Shown here piece after piece: positions 6,432 through 15,828 of a DNA stretch of 22,165 nt. The translations under genes were made by a program, and so were the position numbers. The number at the start of each line of letters is the position of its first letter. Position 1 is the first letter of the stretch. The DNA is from CADEFX01 sp050260355. Lineage in GTDB: Bacteria > Pseudomonadota > Alphaproteobacteria > Rhizobiales > Hyphomicrobiaceae. The notes beneath the pieces were generated by a model. It did no database searches and was not told where the DNA came from. It saw only the letters and a list, made by a program, of their open reading frames with translations. The stretch lies in the NCBI GenBank assembly GCA_050260355.1, contig JBLNBZ010000009.1:1-22165 (forward strand). Direction: 5' to 3'.

Positions 6432-7235
6432 CTAACCCTGCGCCGCCTGCGCCGCGGCCCTCGCCTTCTCGATCCGAACCACGAGCCAGATCGAGGCCTC
6501 GTACAGCAGAATCGTCGGCCCCATCATGGCAATCATGCTGAACGGATCGGGCGGCGACAGCACGGCCGCCGCCGCCGTGATCGCCACGATGGCATAACGC
6601 CGGAAGCCGCGCAGCATCTCCGCGGTGACCACGCCGGCGCGCGCCAGCAGCGTCACCACCACGGGCAACTGGAAGCACACGCCGAAGCCCAGGATCAGGC
6701 TCATGATGAGCGACAGGTACTCCGACACCTTCGGCAGCAGCTCGATGGCTGCATGGCCGTTGCCCGCCGCCTGCGGCGTCATCTCCACCGAGAAGCGGAT
6801 CAGCAGCGGCATGACGACGAAGTAGACGACCAGGCTCCCAATGAAGAACAGCACCGGCGTGGCGATCAGATAGGGCCGGAACGCATCGCGTTCGTTCTTG
6901 TAGAGGCCCGGCGCAACGAACTTGTAGATCTGGTTGGCAACCACCGGAAACGACAGGAAGGCGGCGCCGAACACCGCGAGCTTGATGTTGGTATAGAGCT
7001 GCTCGAGGAAGTGCGTGGCGATCAGCTTGGCCTTGTCCTCGCCGACCACGCGCACGAACGGCCACACCAGCACGTTGTAGATCGGACGCGCGAAGAAGAA
7101 GCACACCACGAACATGGCGAAGAACGCCAGCAGCGAGTAGATCAGCCGCTGCCGCAGCTCGATCAGATGATCCATCAGAGGCGCCTTCGACGCCTCGATC
7201 TCATCCTGCCCGTCGCGGTTCACGCTCTCCTGCAT
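6432..7235 (-). CDS. tatC: Sec-independent protein translocase TatC
   Basis: TatC is the core inner-membrane receptor of the twin-arginine translocase, which exports folded proteins across the cytoplasmic membrane. With TatB it binds the RR signal peptide. The 267-residue product has six hydrophobic segments and the family landmarks: HLIELRQRL in the N-terminal cytoplasmic region, FVAPGLYKNER in the first cytoplasmic loop region, YLSLIMSLILGFGVCFQLPV in the middle, and SPPDPFSM near the C-terminal part. The ATG at 7235 lies seven bases after the tatB stop, so the two are almost certainly co-transcribed and perhaps translationally coupled. Length and motifs are normal for alphaproteobacteria. 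Confidence 0.97.
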   Translation of the reverse strand: MQESVNRDGQDEIEASKAPLMDHLIELRQRLIYSLLAFFAMFVVCFFFARPIYNVLVWPFVRVVGEDKAKLIATHFLEQLYTNIKLAVFGAAFLSFPVVANQIYKFVAPGLYKNERDAFRPYLIATPVLFFIGSLVVYFVVMPLLIRFSVEMTPQAAGNGHAAIELLPKVSEYLSLIMSLILGFGVCFQLPVVVTLLARAGVVTAEMLRGFRRYAIVAITAAAAVLSPPDPFSMIAMMGPTILLYEASIWLVVRIEKARAAAQAAQG

Positions 7236-7242
7236 GGCGCGC

Positions 7243-7716
7243 TCAGACCCCGCTCTTGTGCTCGACGCGTGCGGGCTCCGGATCGGACTTGACCTCTCCG
7301 TCCGGTTCCGGCGGGTCGGCGCCGTTCAGTCCGGCGTGCTCGGGCTCGCTGCGGCTGATCGGGGCGCCCTCCGGCGTGTGCGTCTCGAAGTCCGCAGGCT
7401 TGTCCAGCAGCGCGGTGTCGGTCGCCTTCTCGATCTCGGCTTTGGCCGAGTCGAGCTCGCTCGTCACGGACAGCTCGGCCTCGCGCATGGAGGCCTGCGC
7501 CTCCGTGCCCATCTGCTCGACGTCCTTCTTGAGCTGCTCGAGCTCACTCTCGCGCATCGCCTCCTCGAACTGCGCGCGGAACTCCGCCGCCTGCCGCTTG
7601 ACCATGCCCATGTACTTGCCGAGCGTGCGCAGCAGCACCGGCAGATCCTTCGGACCGATGACGACCAGCGCCACGATGCCGAGCAGGAGCAGCTTGGTGG
7701 AGGTGATGTCGAACAT
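7243..7716 (-). CDS. tatB: Sec-independent protein translocase subunit TatB
   Basis: TatB is a single-span membrane protein that forms the substrate-receptor complex with TatC. The 157-residue product begins MFDITSTKLLLLGIVALVVI, followed by the diagnostic GPKDLP hinge and an amphipathic helix. After that comes a long charged region with coiled-coil character (about residues 45-100) and an acidic, proline-rich tail. That order distinguishes it from TatA, whose hinge here is FGGSGKI. It lies between tatA (99-bp gap) and tatC (7-bp gap). Confidence 0.96.
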   Translation of the reverse strand: MFDITSTKLLLLGIVALVVIGPKDLPVLLRTLGKYMGMVKRQAAEFRAQFEEAMRESELEQLKKDVEQMGTEAQASMREAELSVTSELDSAKAEIEKATDTALLDKPADFETHTPEGAPISRSEPEHAGLNGADPPEPDGEVKSDPEPARVEHKSGV

Positions 7717-7815
7717 TCAACGTTCCGCCCTTGGCCTCAGGGCGCTTCGCAACGCGCAGGCGCCGCCCGGATCAGGCCCGAGGCAGCACGCCGTGATCTG
7801 CCCCGGCCTTCGGTT

Positions 7816-8061
7816 TCAGCCGACCTTGCTGCTCTGCGCACTGCTGGTTTGTTGCTCGCCGGGCTTTGCGGCATGCTCGATGGTCCTCGGGGCGTCGGGC
7901 TTCTTGGCCACGTCGTCGTCATCCTCCGACATGCCTTTCTTGAAGCTCTTGATGCCCTTGGCCACGTCACCCATGATCGAGGAGATCTTGCCGCTGCCGC
8001 CGAACAGAAGCAGCGCAACCGCCAGGAAAATGAGCCAGTGCCATACGCTCAGGCTGCCCAT
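7816..8061 (-). CDS. tatA: Sec-independent protein translocase subunit TatA
   Basis: TatA oligomerises to form the transport pathway of the Tat translocase. The start at 8061 is chosen because the protein then begins MGSLSVWHWLIFLAVALLLF, the standard TatA N-terminus, and AGAGGAG lies about ten bases upstream. The frame is open to 8154, but the added 31 residues do not resemble TatA. The 81-residue product has one transmembrane helix, a glycine-containing hinge FGGSGKI, an amphipathic helix with MGDVAKGIKSFKKGM, and a polar tail beginning with four or more acidic residues. It is first in the tatA-tatB-tatC set and has a candidate promoter about 130 bases upstream. Confidence 0.95.
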   Translation of the reverse strand: MGSLSVWHWLIFLAVALLLFGGSGKISSIMGDVAKGIKSFKKGMSEDDDDVAKKPDAPRTIEHAAKPGEQQTSSAQSSKVG

Positions 8062-8193
8062 GGATTGATTGCTCCTCTGGGGGCGCCACGCGCCCGCTTC
8101 ACGACGCTTTCCGCCATCGACCGGTGACGCGGCGCCAGTTTGTTTGACCACCACTGTCGCTTTAAGGGCCAGGGCGTCAACTTAATTGTGGGC

Positions 8194-8222
8194 AATATCG
8201 CAGAAAGGGGCCAGACCGGCAA
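8194..8222 (-). promoter_or_regulatory. candidate sigma-70-type promoter for tatABC
   Basis: On the minus strand TTGCCG (8217-8222) and GATATT (8194-8199) are separated by 17 bases, each matching four of six consensus positions. It lies in the 186-bp gap between the ABC gene and tatA, in an AT-richer patch, and would give a leader of roughly 125 bases. This would let the tat genes be transcribed separately from the scp block. Confidence 0.4.
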
Positions 8223-8247
8223 GGTCGCCCCGGGCGTGCGCCGCCGC

Positions 8248-9408
<1,161 letters not shown>

Positions 9409-9416
9409 ACGCTCAA

Positions 9417-9420
9417 CCTC
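9417..9420 (-). promoter_or_regulatory. ribosome binding site supporting the TTG start of the ABC ATPase gene
   Basis: GAGG lies eight bases before TTG at 9406-9408, in the 33-bp gap after the scpB stop. No ATG is available near the N-terminus. Confidence 0.5.
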
Positions 9421-9441
9421 ACACGCTCGCCGGAAATCGCG

Positions 9442-10266
9442 CTAGCGGGGCTCCTCCGGCTCCTCGCCGGCGGCCATCTCCGCATCCTCGTCGCTGTCGC
9501 CGTCGAGGTCGAGCTCCTCCTGCTCGTCCTCGCCCTCCTCCAGCGGCAGCTCGTCCGGCATGAGGGCTGCCACGTCGGTCGGCTCGGGCACCTTGAAGTC
9601 CGGCGGCAGCGCGGAGTCGAGCAGGCCGGCGCCCTTGAGCTCGGCGAGCCCCGGCAGGTCCTTGATGGCATCGAGACCGAAATGCTCGAGAAACGCATCG
9701 GTCGTGCCGTAGGTGATGGGCTTGCCCGGCGCCCTGCGGCGTCCCCTCGGACGGATCCACCCCGTCTCGAGCAGGACGTCGATCGTGCCCTTGGACGTCT
9801 GCACGCCGCGGATCTCCTCGATCTCGGCGCGCGTGACGGGCTGGTGATAGGCAATGATGGACAGCGTCTCCAGCGCCGCGCGCGACAGCTTGCGCTCCTC
9901 CGTGGCATGCCGCTCGAGCAGATAGGCCAGATCCTCCGCGGTGCGAAAGGCCCACTTGCCGGCGACCCGGACGAGATTGATGCCCCGGCTGGCGTAGAAG
10001 CCCTTCAGCTCATCGAGCAGGGCGGCGACATCCTCGCCCGAGCGCAGATACGCGGCGAGATAGTCCTCGCTCAGAGGCTCGGAGGCCGCAAACAACAGCG
10101 CTTCCAGAATCCTCAGCCGCTCGCGACGGTCCGCCGAAGGCAGCGCCCGCACGTTCGACGGCAACCGATGCCCCATGGCTTCCGCGGCGTGCGCCTCATC
10201 GTCGATCGGGTGATCGACACTCTCGCTCTCATCGGGTCGAGAGACGTTCAGTTTCGGCGGCTCCAT
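9442..10266 (-). CDS. scpB: segregation and condensation protein B
   Basis: ScpB forms the ScpAB complex that joins SMC in chromosome condensation and segregation on the nucleoid. From the ATG at 10266 the product has 274 residues. It contains the two winged-helix domains of the family, with RLRILEALLFAASEPLS and LETLSIIAYHQPVTRAEIEE clearly recognisable, then GKPITYGTTDAFLEHFGL. The C-terminal 60 or so residues are very acidic (runs of E and D), as in many alphaproteobacterial ScpB. A GTG at 10299, with GAGG eight bases upstream, is an equally workable start that adds 11 residues. The ATG with AGGA upstream was preferred. scpA precedes it by 49 or 16 bases depending on the start. Confidence 0.95.
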   Translation of the reverse strand: MEPPKLNVSRPDESESVDHPIDDEAHAAEAMGHRLPSNVRALPSADRRERLRILEALLFAASEPLSEDYLAAYLRSGEDVAALLDELKGFYASRGINLVRVAGKWAFRTAEDLAYLLERHATEERKLSRAALETLSIIAYHQPVTRAEIEEIRGVQTSKGTIDVLLETGWIRPRGRRRAPGKPITYGTTDAFLEHFGLDAIKDLPGLAELKGAGLLDSALPPDFKVPEPTDVAALMPDELPLEEGEDEQEELDLDGDSDEDAEMAAGEEPEEPR

Positions 10267-10315
10267 GCGCGTTCCTGTCTTCTTGCGTCCGTTCGTCACT
10301 CAACACGCCTCGACT

Positions 10316-11140
10316 TCAGGTCACACGCTCCCAATTCGTCTCCGCACCGCGCCGCCGCATATAGATAGGCGCGAATGCCCCGGCCTGCCGCAGCTCGATC
10401 AGACCCTCGCGCGCCATCTCCAGCGTCGCTCCGAAAGAGCTTGCGAGCGCCGTGCGGCCGAGTTCCGGGCCCGGCAGGTACTGCTCGATGAACATATCGA
10501 GCTGCACCCACTCGCCGGTGCTGTGTCCGACCAGCGCCTCCAGGCGCGTTCGTGCGTCCTTGATCGACCAGACCTGCCGCTTCTTGACCACGTGCGCGCG
10601 GCGCACCGCCGTGCGCAGGCGCTGCTCGGCGTAGGCCTTGAGCAGATCGTAGATCTCGGCCGAGTATTGCCGGTCGCGAACGGTCTTCACCCCTTCGGGC
10701 ATGCCGCGCGCGAACACGTCGCGCCCTAGCCGCTTGCGCGTCAGAAGCTGCGCTGCGGCATTGCGCATCGCCTCGAGCCGCATCAGCCTGAACGCCAGCC
10801 GTGCCGCCAGCTCCTCGCCCGTCGGCTCGTCCTGCGGCACCTCCTCGCGCGGCAGGATTAGGCGCGACTTCAAGAACGCGAGCCAGGCCGCCATCACGAG
10901 GTAGTCGGCCGCCAGCTCCAGCCTGATCTTCTGCGCCTCGCTGATGAACAGCAGGTACTGCTCGGCCAGCGCCAGCACCGAGATCTTCGCCAGGTCCACC
11001 TTCTGCGTGCGCGCCAGCGCCAACAGGACGTCGAGCGGCCCCTCGAACCCTCCGACATCAACCACCAGGGCCTCGCCCGCGGCCGGAGGCTCCGGACTTT
11101 CCCAGGTCGATTGCGGCTCGGTGGCCTCTGCCTCTGTCAT
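10316..11140 (-). CDS. scpA: segregation and condensation protein A
   Basis: ScpA is the kleisin-type subunit that bridges SMC and ScpB. The 274-residue product has the N-terminal FEGPLDVLLALARTQKVDL signature, then YLVMAAWLAFLKSRLILP. The C-terminal winged-helix region that contacts the SMC head is around residues 190-270. The ATG at 11140 has GAGGAT three bases upstream and is preferred to an in-frame TTG eight codons earlier. It lies 66 bases after nagZ in the same direction, so one transcript with nagZ and scpB is likely. Confidence 0.95.
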   Translation of the reverse strand: MTEAEATEPQSTWESPEPPAAGEALVVDVGGFEGPLDVLLALARTQKVDLAKISVLALAEQYLLFISEAQKIRLELAADYLVMAAWLAFLKSRLILPREEVPQDEPTGEELAARLAFRLMRLEAMRNAAAQLLTRKRLGRDVFARGMPEGVKTVRDRQYSAEIYDLLKAYAEQRLRTAVRRAHVVKKRQVWSIKDARTRLEALVGHSTGEWVQLDMFIEQYLPGPELGRTALASSFGATLEMAREGLIELRQAGAFAPIYMRRRGAETNWERVT

Positions 11141-11206
11141 CGGATCCTCGAGTTGCAGTCGCAATCAAGCGGCCGCGAGCGCTATGTCCGCCCACGTTAC
11201 ACTGAT

Positions 11207-12220
11207 TCAGGCGACCTTCGCTAAGACGCCCTGCAGCGCGGCCTCGGCCTCATCATGATCGAACGGCTCAGTGTGGCGCGCTGCGGCCAGAGCGCGCTCG
11301 AAGCGCTGCAGCGCCTTCCCGGCAAGCGGAGGAACGCCCTCCGCCACCCGGCGCATCTCTGCAAGATCGCCGTTACAGTGCAGCGCCACGTCGGAGCCGG
11401 CGCGGATGACGGCCTCGGCCCGGTCTCGCAGCGATCCCGTCAGCGCCCGCATGCTCAAATCGTCGCTCATGAGCAGTCCGTCGAAGCCGATGTGCCCGCG
11501 GACGACATCGCGCGTCACGATTGCGGACGTGCTGGCCGGCGCCTCCGGGTCGATGTCGGCAAACACCACATGCGCGGTCATCGCCGCCGGCAGATCCGCC
11601 AGCGCCCGGAACGGCGCGAAGTCGGTGGCCTCGAGGTCGCCGCGCCGGGCGTCCACGACCGGCAGATCGAAGTGGCTGTCGGCATTGGCTCGCCCATGGC
11701 CCGGCACGTGCTTGGCCACGGGAACGACGCCACCGGCGATGAGGCCCCGGGCCACCGCCCTGCCCAGCGCAATCACCCGGGCCGGATCGAGGCCGTAGGC
11801 GCGATTGCCGATAACATCGTGCGCGCCTCGGAACTGCAGATCGAGCACCGGCGCACAATTCGTGTTGATGCCGAGCGCCGTCAATTCCTCGGCGACCAGC
11901 CGGCTGATGAGGAATGCCACCCGGCATCCCTGGTCCGGCGCCTCGGCGTGCAGCGCGCCGAGCCGCCCCGCTGGCGGCAGCAGGCGGGCGATGGGCGGCT
12001 TCAGCCGCTGCACGCGCCCGCCCTCCTGATCGATCAGCGTCAGCAGCTGGTCCCCGCCGGCCGCGTCCTCGAAATCGGCCACCAGGGCCCGGATTTGATC
12101 GGCGCTCCGACAATTGCGCGCAAACAGGATCAGACCAGCGGGATTGGCGGCGCGCACGAAGCTCCGCTCCTCATCGCTCAGCCGCTCGCCAGCCACTCCG
12201 CAGATAAAGGCATTCGGCAT
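11207..12220 (-). CDS. nagZ: beta-N-acetylhexosaminidase NagZ (GH3)
   Basis: NagZ removes N-acetylglucosamine from anhydromuropeptides in the cytoplasm during peptidoglycan recycling; in species with inducible AmpC its products signal beta-lactamase induction. The 337-residue length is normal for the single-domain proteobacterial type. Family landmarks are visible: LIDQEGGRV at 62-70, CAPVLDL near 122-128, KHVPGHG at 170-176 followed by the catalytic D-S-H at 181-183, and MSDDLSM at 251-257 carrying the catalytic aspartate. It has no signal peptide, as expected. It sits between the SPOR gene and scpA, the usual place in this order. Confidence 0.96.
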   Translation of the reverse strand: MPNAFICGVAGERLSDEERSFVRAANPAGLILFARNCRSADQIRALVADFEDAAGGDQLLTLIDQEGGRVQRLKPPIARLLPPAGRLGALHAEAPDQGCRVAFLISRLVAEELTALGINTNCAPVLDLQFRGAHDVIGNRAYGLDPARVIALGRAVARGLIAGGVVPVAKHVPGHGRANADSHFDLPVVDARRGDLEATDFAPFRALADLPAAMTAHVVFADIDPEAPASTSAIVTRDVVRGHIGFDGLLMSDDLSMRALTGSLRDRAEAVIRAGSDVALHCNGDLAEMRRVAEGVPPLAGKALQRFERALAAARHTEPFDHDEAEAALQGVLAKVA

Positions 12221-12341
12221 GGCCGCTAGAAGTCACAGGCAGGCACCAGGGTCAACCCCCTGATCGCCGCGCCGCCGGCCTGCGTCGCCGAACTGGCCGG
12301 TTTCCGGGGCTTTCAACCCGCAATCGACGCCGGCCGTAACC

Positions 12342-13949
12342 TTAGTAGGCGGTCACCCAGCAGCCCGAGTAACCCTGGGCCTTGAGCTGCGTGCAGACGG
12401 TCTTGGCCGCCTCGCGAGAGCCCGGGGGCCCGAGCATCAGGCGGTGCCACACGCCCTTCTCGCCGAGATTGACCTCGCGCACGTCCGGCGTGCCGTTCTG
12501 CAGCGCATCGCTGTACTTCTGCTGCAGGTCGGCAAACACCTTCAGCGCGTCCATGCGGCTCTTCTGCGACGAGAGCACCGGCACGTATCCGTTGCCGCCG
12601 GTTGCCGGTTGCACCGGGGCCGGGGTGGCTGCCGCCGTCCGGGCCGGCGTCTCGGACTGCTCTTCACGCTGGACCGGCTTCTTGGGGCGCTGAGCCTCCT
12701 CCGGTGCCGGCGTGGCCCTGGCAATGATCTGCGGCCTCTGCGGCGCTTGCTGCTGGACCGGCGCCTGCTGCTGCTGGACCGGTGCCTGTGTCTCGATCGG
12801 TGCGGAGCCGCGCAATTGCGGGCGAACCGGGCCGCTGTTGATGCCCTCGATCAGCATGCCCGGCACCCCTGAGCCGCCGCCGATCGACGACGTGGAGTTC
12901 TGCGGCAGTGGCACAACAGGGCTTGGCGCAGCCATGGACCCGTCGCGGTTCACGACCAGCGTCGTCACCTTCCGCGGACCGCCGGCCGCGTCCGTATCGG
13001 ACGTGGCATCGGCACGCTGCTCCCCGGTGCCGGCCGTTCCTGCGTCGGCAAGCCGGTTGATGAACTTCTTGTCGGTGTGGGCGACGTCCTTGCCGCCTGG
13101 ATCGGTGGGCCGGGTCTTGGCCGGCGCCGGATCGGCGCGCACGATGGGCGTCTTGCCGTCGCTGCGGCCGCCGAGCGTCTTGTAGCCGTAGGCCAGTCCG
13201 CCGCCGACGGCGATGGCCGCGACCAGCGCGCCGGCGACCATATACATGCGCGAGCCACGCCGTCCGCCTTGAACCTCCGCCTCGTCCTCGTAGACGTACT
13301 CCTGATCCTCGGCGCCCTCGTGATGCGGTTCACCATAGCCCGGATGATAGCCGCCCAACGCGGGATCGGCGTAGTGGTCGGCCTCTTGGGGATTGCCGTT
13401 CCAGCCGCCCGTGTTCCAGCCATCCGCCGCGGCCGCATCCTGCGGCGAATAGGGCCGCTGGTCGGCATAGGCATCGTGCATCGGCGCGTTGCGGGGACGC
13501 GCGTACCGGTCCGGAGCATAATGGGCGAGGTCGTACGCGGAGGGATCGCCCTGCTGGGGCCATCCGCCCTGAGGACCAGGACCGGGGCGGCCATAGCCGT
13601 CGTTGCGATGCTGTGCCTCGGCCGCGTGGTGCTGGCCGAGCCGCTCGTTCAGGCTCTGCCCCGCATTATGTGATTGTGCCCCGCGCTCGAAATTCGGCGG
13701 ATAGGAGGGACGCGACGGTGCCGCTGCGTGCCGCTCGGGGCTGAGCTGCCGGAACGCATCGTGCGGAAAGTGCGACTGGGAGCGCCCGAACGTCGGCGCC
13801 TGCGGCGCGCCGAAGGAATCGTCCTGATACTGGCCCTGCTGAGCATGCTGGTGGGGATCGCCATGCGGATGCGCGTTCACATCCGGCTCGGGCGCACGCC
13901 GCCAGCGCGGCGGTCCCGCCTGAGCAGTTGTGCCCTTGATCCGTGACAT
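12342..13949 (-). CDS. SPOR-domain membrane protein
   Basis: With the ATG at 13949 (AAGGGAT eight bases upstream) the product has 535 residues. The N-terminal half is cytoplasmic by prediction and of low complexity, rich in H, Q, P, G and Y. An acidic stretch and positive residues precede a single transmembrane helix, MYMVAGALVAAIAVGGGLAY. The periplasmic part is proline- and glutamine-rich, including a QQQQAPVQQQ run, and ends in a SPOR domain of about 80 residues (from YVPVLSSQKSRMDALK to CWVTAY). SPOR domains bind glycan strands lacking stem peptides and place proteins at division sites. The gene lies between argS and nagZ, as in related genomes. Its exact function is unknown. Confidence 0.92.
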   Translation of the reverse strand: MSRIKGTTAQAGPPRWRRAPEPDVNAHPHGDPHQHAQQGQYQDDSFGAPQAPTFGRSQSHFPHDAFRQLSPERHAAAPSRPSYPPNFERGAQSHNAGQSLNERLGQHHAAEAQHRNDGYGRPGPGPQGGWPQQGDPSAYDLAHYAPDRYARPRNAPMHDAYADQRPYSPQDAAAADGWNTGGWNGNPQEADHYADPALGGYHPGYGEPHHEGAEDQEYVYEDEAEVQGGRRGSRMYMVAGALVAAIAVGGGLAYGYKTLGGRSDGKTPIVRADPAPAKTRPTDPGGKDVAHTDKKFINRLADAGTAGTGEQRADATSDTDAAGGPRKVTTLVVNRDGSMAAPSPVVPLPQNSTSSIGGGSGVPGMLIEGINSGPVRPQLRGSAPIETQAPVQQQQAPVQQQAPQRPQIIARATPAPEEAQRPKKPVQREEQSETPARTAAATPAPVQPATGGNGYVPVLSSQKSRMDALKVFADLQQKYSDALQNGTPDVREVNLGEKGVWHRLMLGPPGSREAAKTVCTQLKAQGYSGCWVTAY

Positions 13950-14005
13950 TCGCAGATCCCTTCGCGAGTTTTGACCGTCCTCGAATCGTAAGACCGTCTC
14001 TGAGA

Positions 14006-15766
14006 CTATCGCATCTCGCTCGGCGCGTGCACACCGAGAATCCCTAAACCGGAGGTAACCACCTGTGCGCATGCCCTCACGAGTGCAAGCCGCGCCGTGG
14101 TCAAGCTCCGATCGCCTGCCTGGATAAAGCGCAAATGTGGCGAATCATTGCCGCGCGTCCATTGTGCATGAAAAGTCGCAGCAAGATCATTCAGATAGAA
14201 CGCGAGCCGGTGGGGCTCGTGGCTGCGCGCCGCCCCCTCGATGAGTCGCGGAAACAGGGCCAGTCGCTTGATCAGATCGATCTCCCCGGGGTCTTCCAAG
14301 CGCTCGAGTTGTAGATCGGCCGCCGACTTTCCGGCGAGCTCCAGATCGGGGAAGGCATCGCGCGCATTGCGAAAGACCGAATGCGCACGCGCGCTCGCGT
14401 ATTGCACGTAGAAGACAGGATTGTCCTTCGACTGCTCGATCACCTTCGCCAGATCGAAGTCGAGCGTCGCGTCGTTCTTGCGATAGAGCATCATGAAGCG
14501 GACGGGATCGCGGCCGACCTCGTCGACCACCTCGCGCAATGTCACGAACGTTCCCGCGCGCTTCGACATGCGCACCGGCTCTCCGTTGCGGAACAGGCGC
14601 ACGAGCTGACAGACCTTGATGTCGAGATCGGCAGCGCCGCCGGAGAGCGCGGCGACGACCGCCTTCATGCGCTTGATGTAGCCCGAGTGATCGGCGCCGA
14701 ACACATTGATGAGATGGCGGAAGCCGCGCGCGAGTTTGTTGTGGTGATAGGCCATGTCGGCGGCGAAGTACGTGTAGCTGCCGTCCGACTTGAGCAGCGC
14801 GCGATCCACGTCGTCGCCGAACGCTGTTGCCTTGAACAGGGTCTGCTCGCGATCCTCCCAGTCGTCCGCATCATGTCCTTTCGGCTTCTCCAGGCGGCCC
14901 TCGTAGACGAGGCCCTTGGCGCGCAGCTCGTTGACCGTCTCGGCCACCTCGTCGCGATTGCCGCTGGTCAGCGACCGCTCGGAGAAGAACACATCGTGCC
15001 TGATGTTGAGCGCTGCCAGATCCTCCTTGATCTGCGCCAGCATGGCCGAGATCGCCGCAGCGCGCACGTCGGGCAGCCATTCGCGCTCCTCCTTGTCGAG
15101 CAGCTTGCGGCCGTACTCTTTTGCCAGCGCGGCGCCGACCGGCTTCAGATAGTCGCCCGGGTACAAGCCCTCGGGTATCTCCCCGATCGTCTCCCCCAGC
15201 GCCTCGCGATAGCGCAGGTAGGCGGAGCGTGCGAGCACATCCACCTGCGCGCCCGCGTCATTGATGTAGTACTCGCGCGTGACCTTGTAGTCGGCGAACG
15301 CCAGCAGGTTGGCGAGCGCATCCCCGAACACGGCGCCGCGGCAATGGCCGACATGCATGGGCCCGGTCGGATTGGCGGAGACATATTCGACGTTGATCGG
15401 CTCGCCGCCGCCGAGGTTGCTCCGCCCGTAGCTGTCGCCCTGGGCGAGGATGGTGGCGACCACGCTCTGCCAGACGCTTGCGGCCAGCGTGATGTTGATG
15501 AAGCCCGGGCCTGCCACCTCGACCTTCTCGAAAGCCGGCTCGCTTCTGAGCTTGTCCGCGATCCTCTCGGCGATATCGCGCGGCTTGGCCCGCGCAGGCT
15601 TCGCCAGCACCATGGCGAGGTTGCTCGCCACGTCGCCGTGCTGCGCGTCCTTGACCGGCTCGACCTCGATGTTTGGAACGGTGACGTCGCGGGGCAGCCC
15701 GCCCTCCGCTTGAACCGCGGCAAGGGCGGCGCTGAGGCGCGCCTCGACGTGAGCGTAGACGTTCAT
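14006..15766 (-). CDS. argS: arginyl-tRNA synthetase
   Basis: ArgRS, a class I synthetase, charges tRNA-Arg with arginine. The 586-residue product has the N-terminal additional domain (about 1-110), the HIGH motif as HVGH at 138-141 within NPTGPMHVGHCRG, and the KMSKS-like MSKRAG at 400-405. A helical anticodon-binding domain, ending in LALVRACAQVV and GLGILGVHAP, closes the chain. The ATG at 15766 is used. A TTG four codons upstream is possible but unnecessary. The last 200 or so bases are somewhat lower in GC than the rest. It follows dgt by 62 bases and precedes the SPOR gene by 56, consistent with one transcript. Confidence 0.97.
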   Translation of the reverse strand: MNVYAHVEARLSAALAAVQAEGGLPRDVTVPNIEVEPVKDAQHGDVASNLAMVLAKPARAKPRDIAERIADKLRSEPAFEKVEVAGPGFINITLAASVWQSVVATILAQGDSYGRSNLGGGEPINVEYVSANPTGPMHVGHCRGAVFGDALANLLAFADYKVTREYYINDAGAQVDVLARSAYLRYREALGETIGEIPEGLYPGDYLKPVGAALAKEYGRKLLDKEEREWLPDVRAAAISAMLAQIKEDLAALNIRHDVFFSERSLTSGNRDEVAETVNELRAKGLVYEGRLEKPKGHDADDWEDREQTLFKATAFGDDVDRALLKSDGSYTYFAADMAYHHNKLARGFRHLINVFGADHSGYIKRMKAVVAALSGGAADLDIKVCQLVRLFRNGEPVRMSKRAGTFVTLREVVDEVGRDPVRFMMLYRKNDATLDFDLAKVIEQSKDNPVFYVQYASARAHSVFRNARDAFPDLELAGKSAADLQLERLEDPGEIDLIKRLALFPRLIEGAARSHEPHRLAFYLNDLAATFHAQWTRGNDSPHLRFIQAGDRSLTTARLALVRACAQVVTSGLGILGVHAPSEMR

Positions 15767-15828
15767 TGTCGTTCTCAATCAGCCTGGCAAGCGGGAGCGC
15801 TCGTCCTGAGCCTCGGCGAGCGGCCCGA

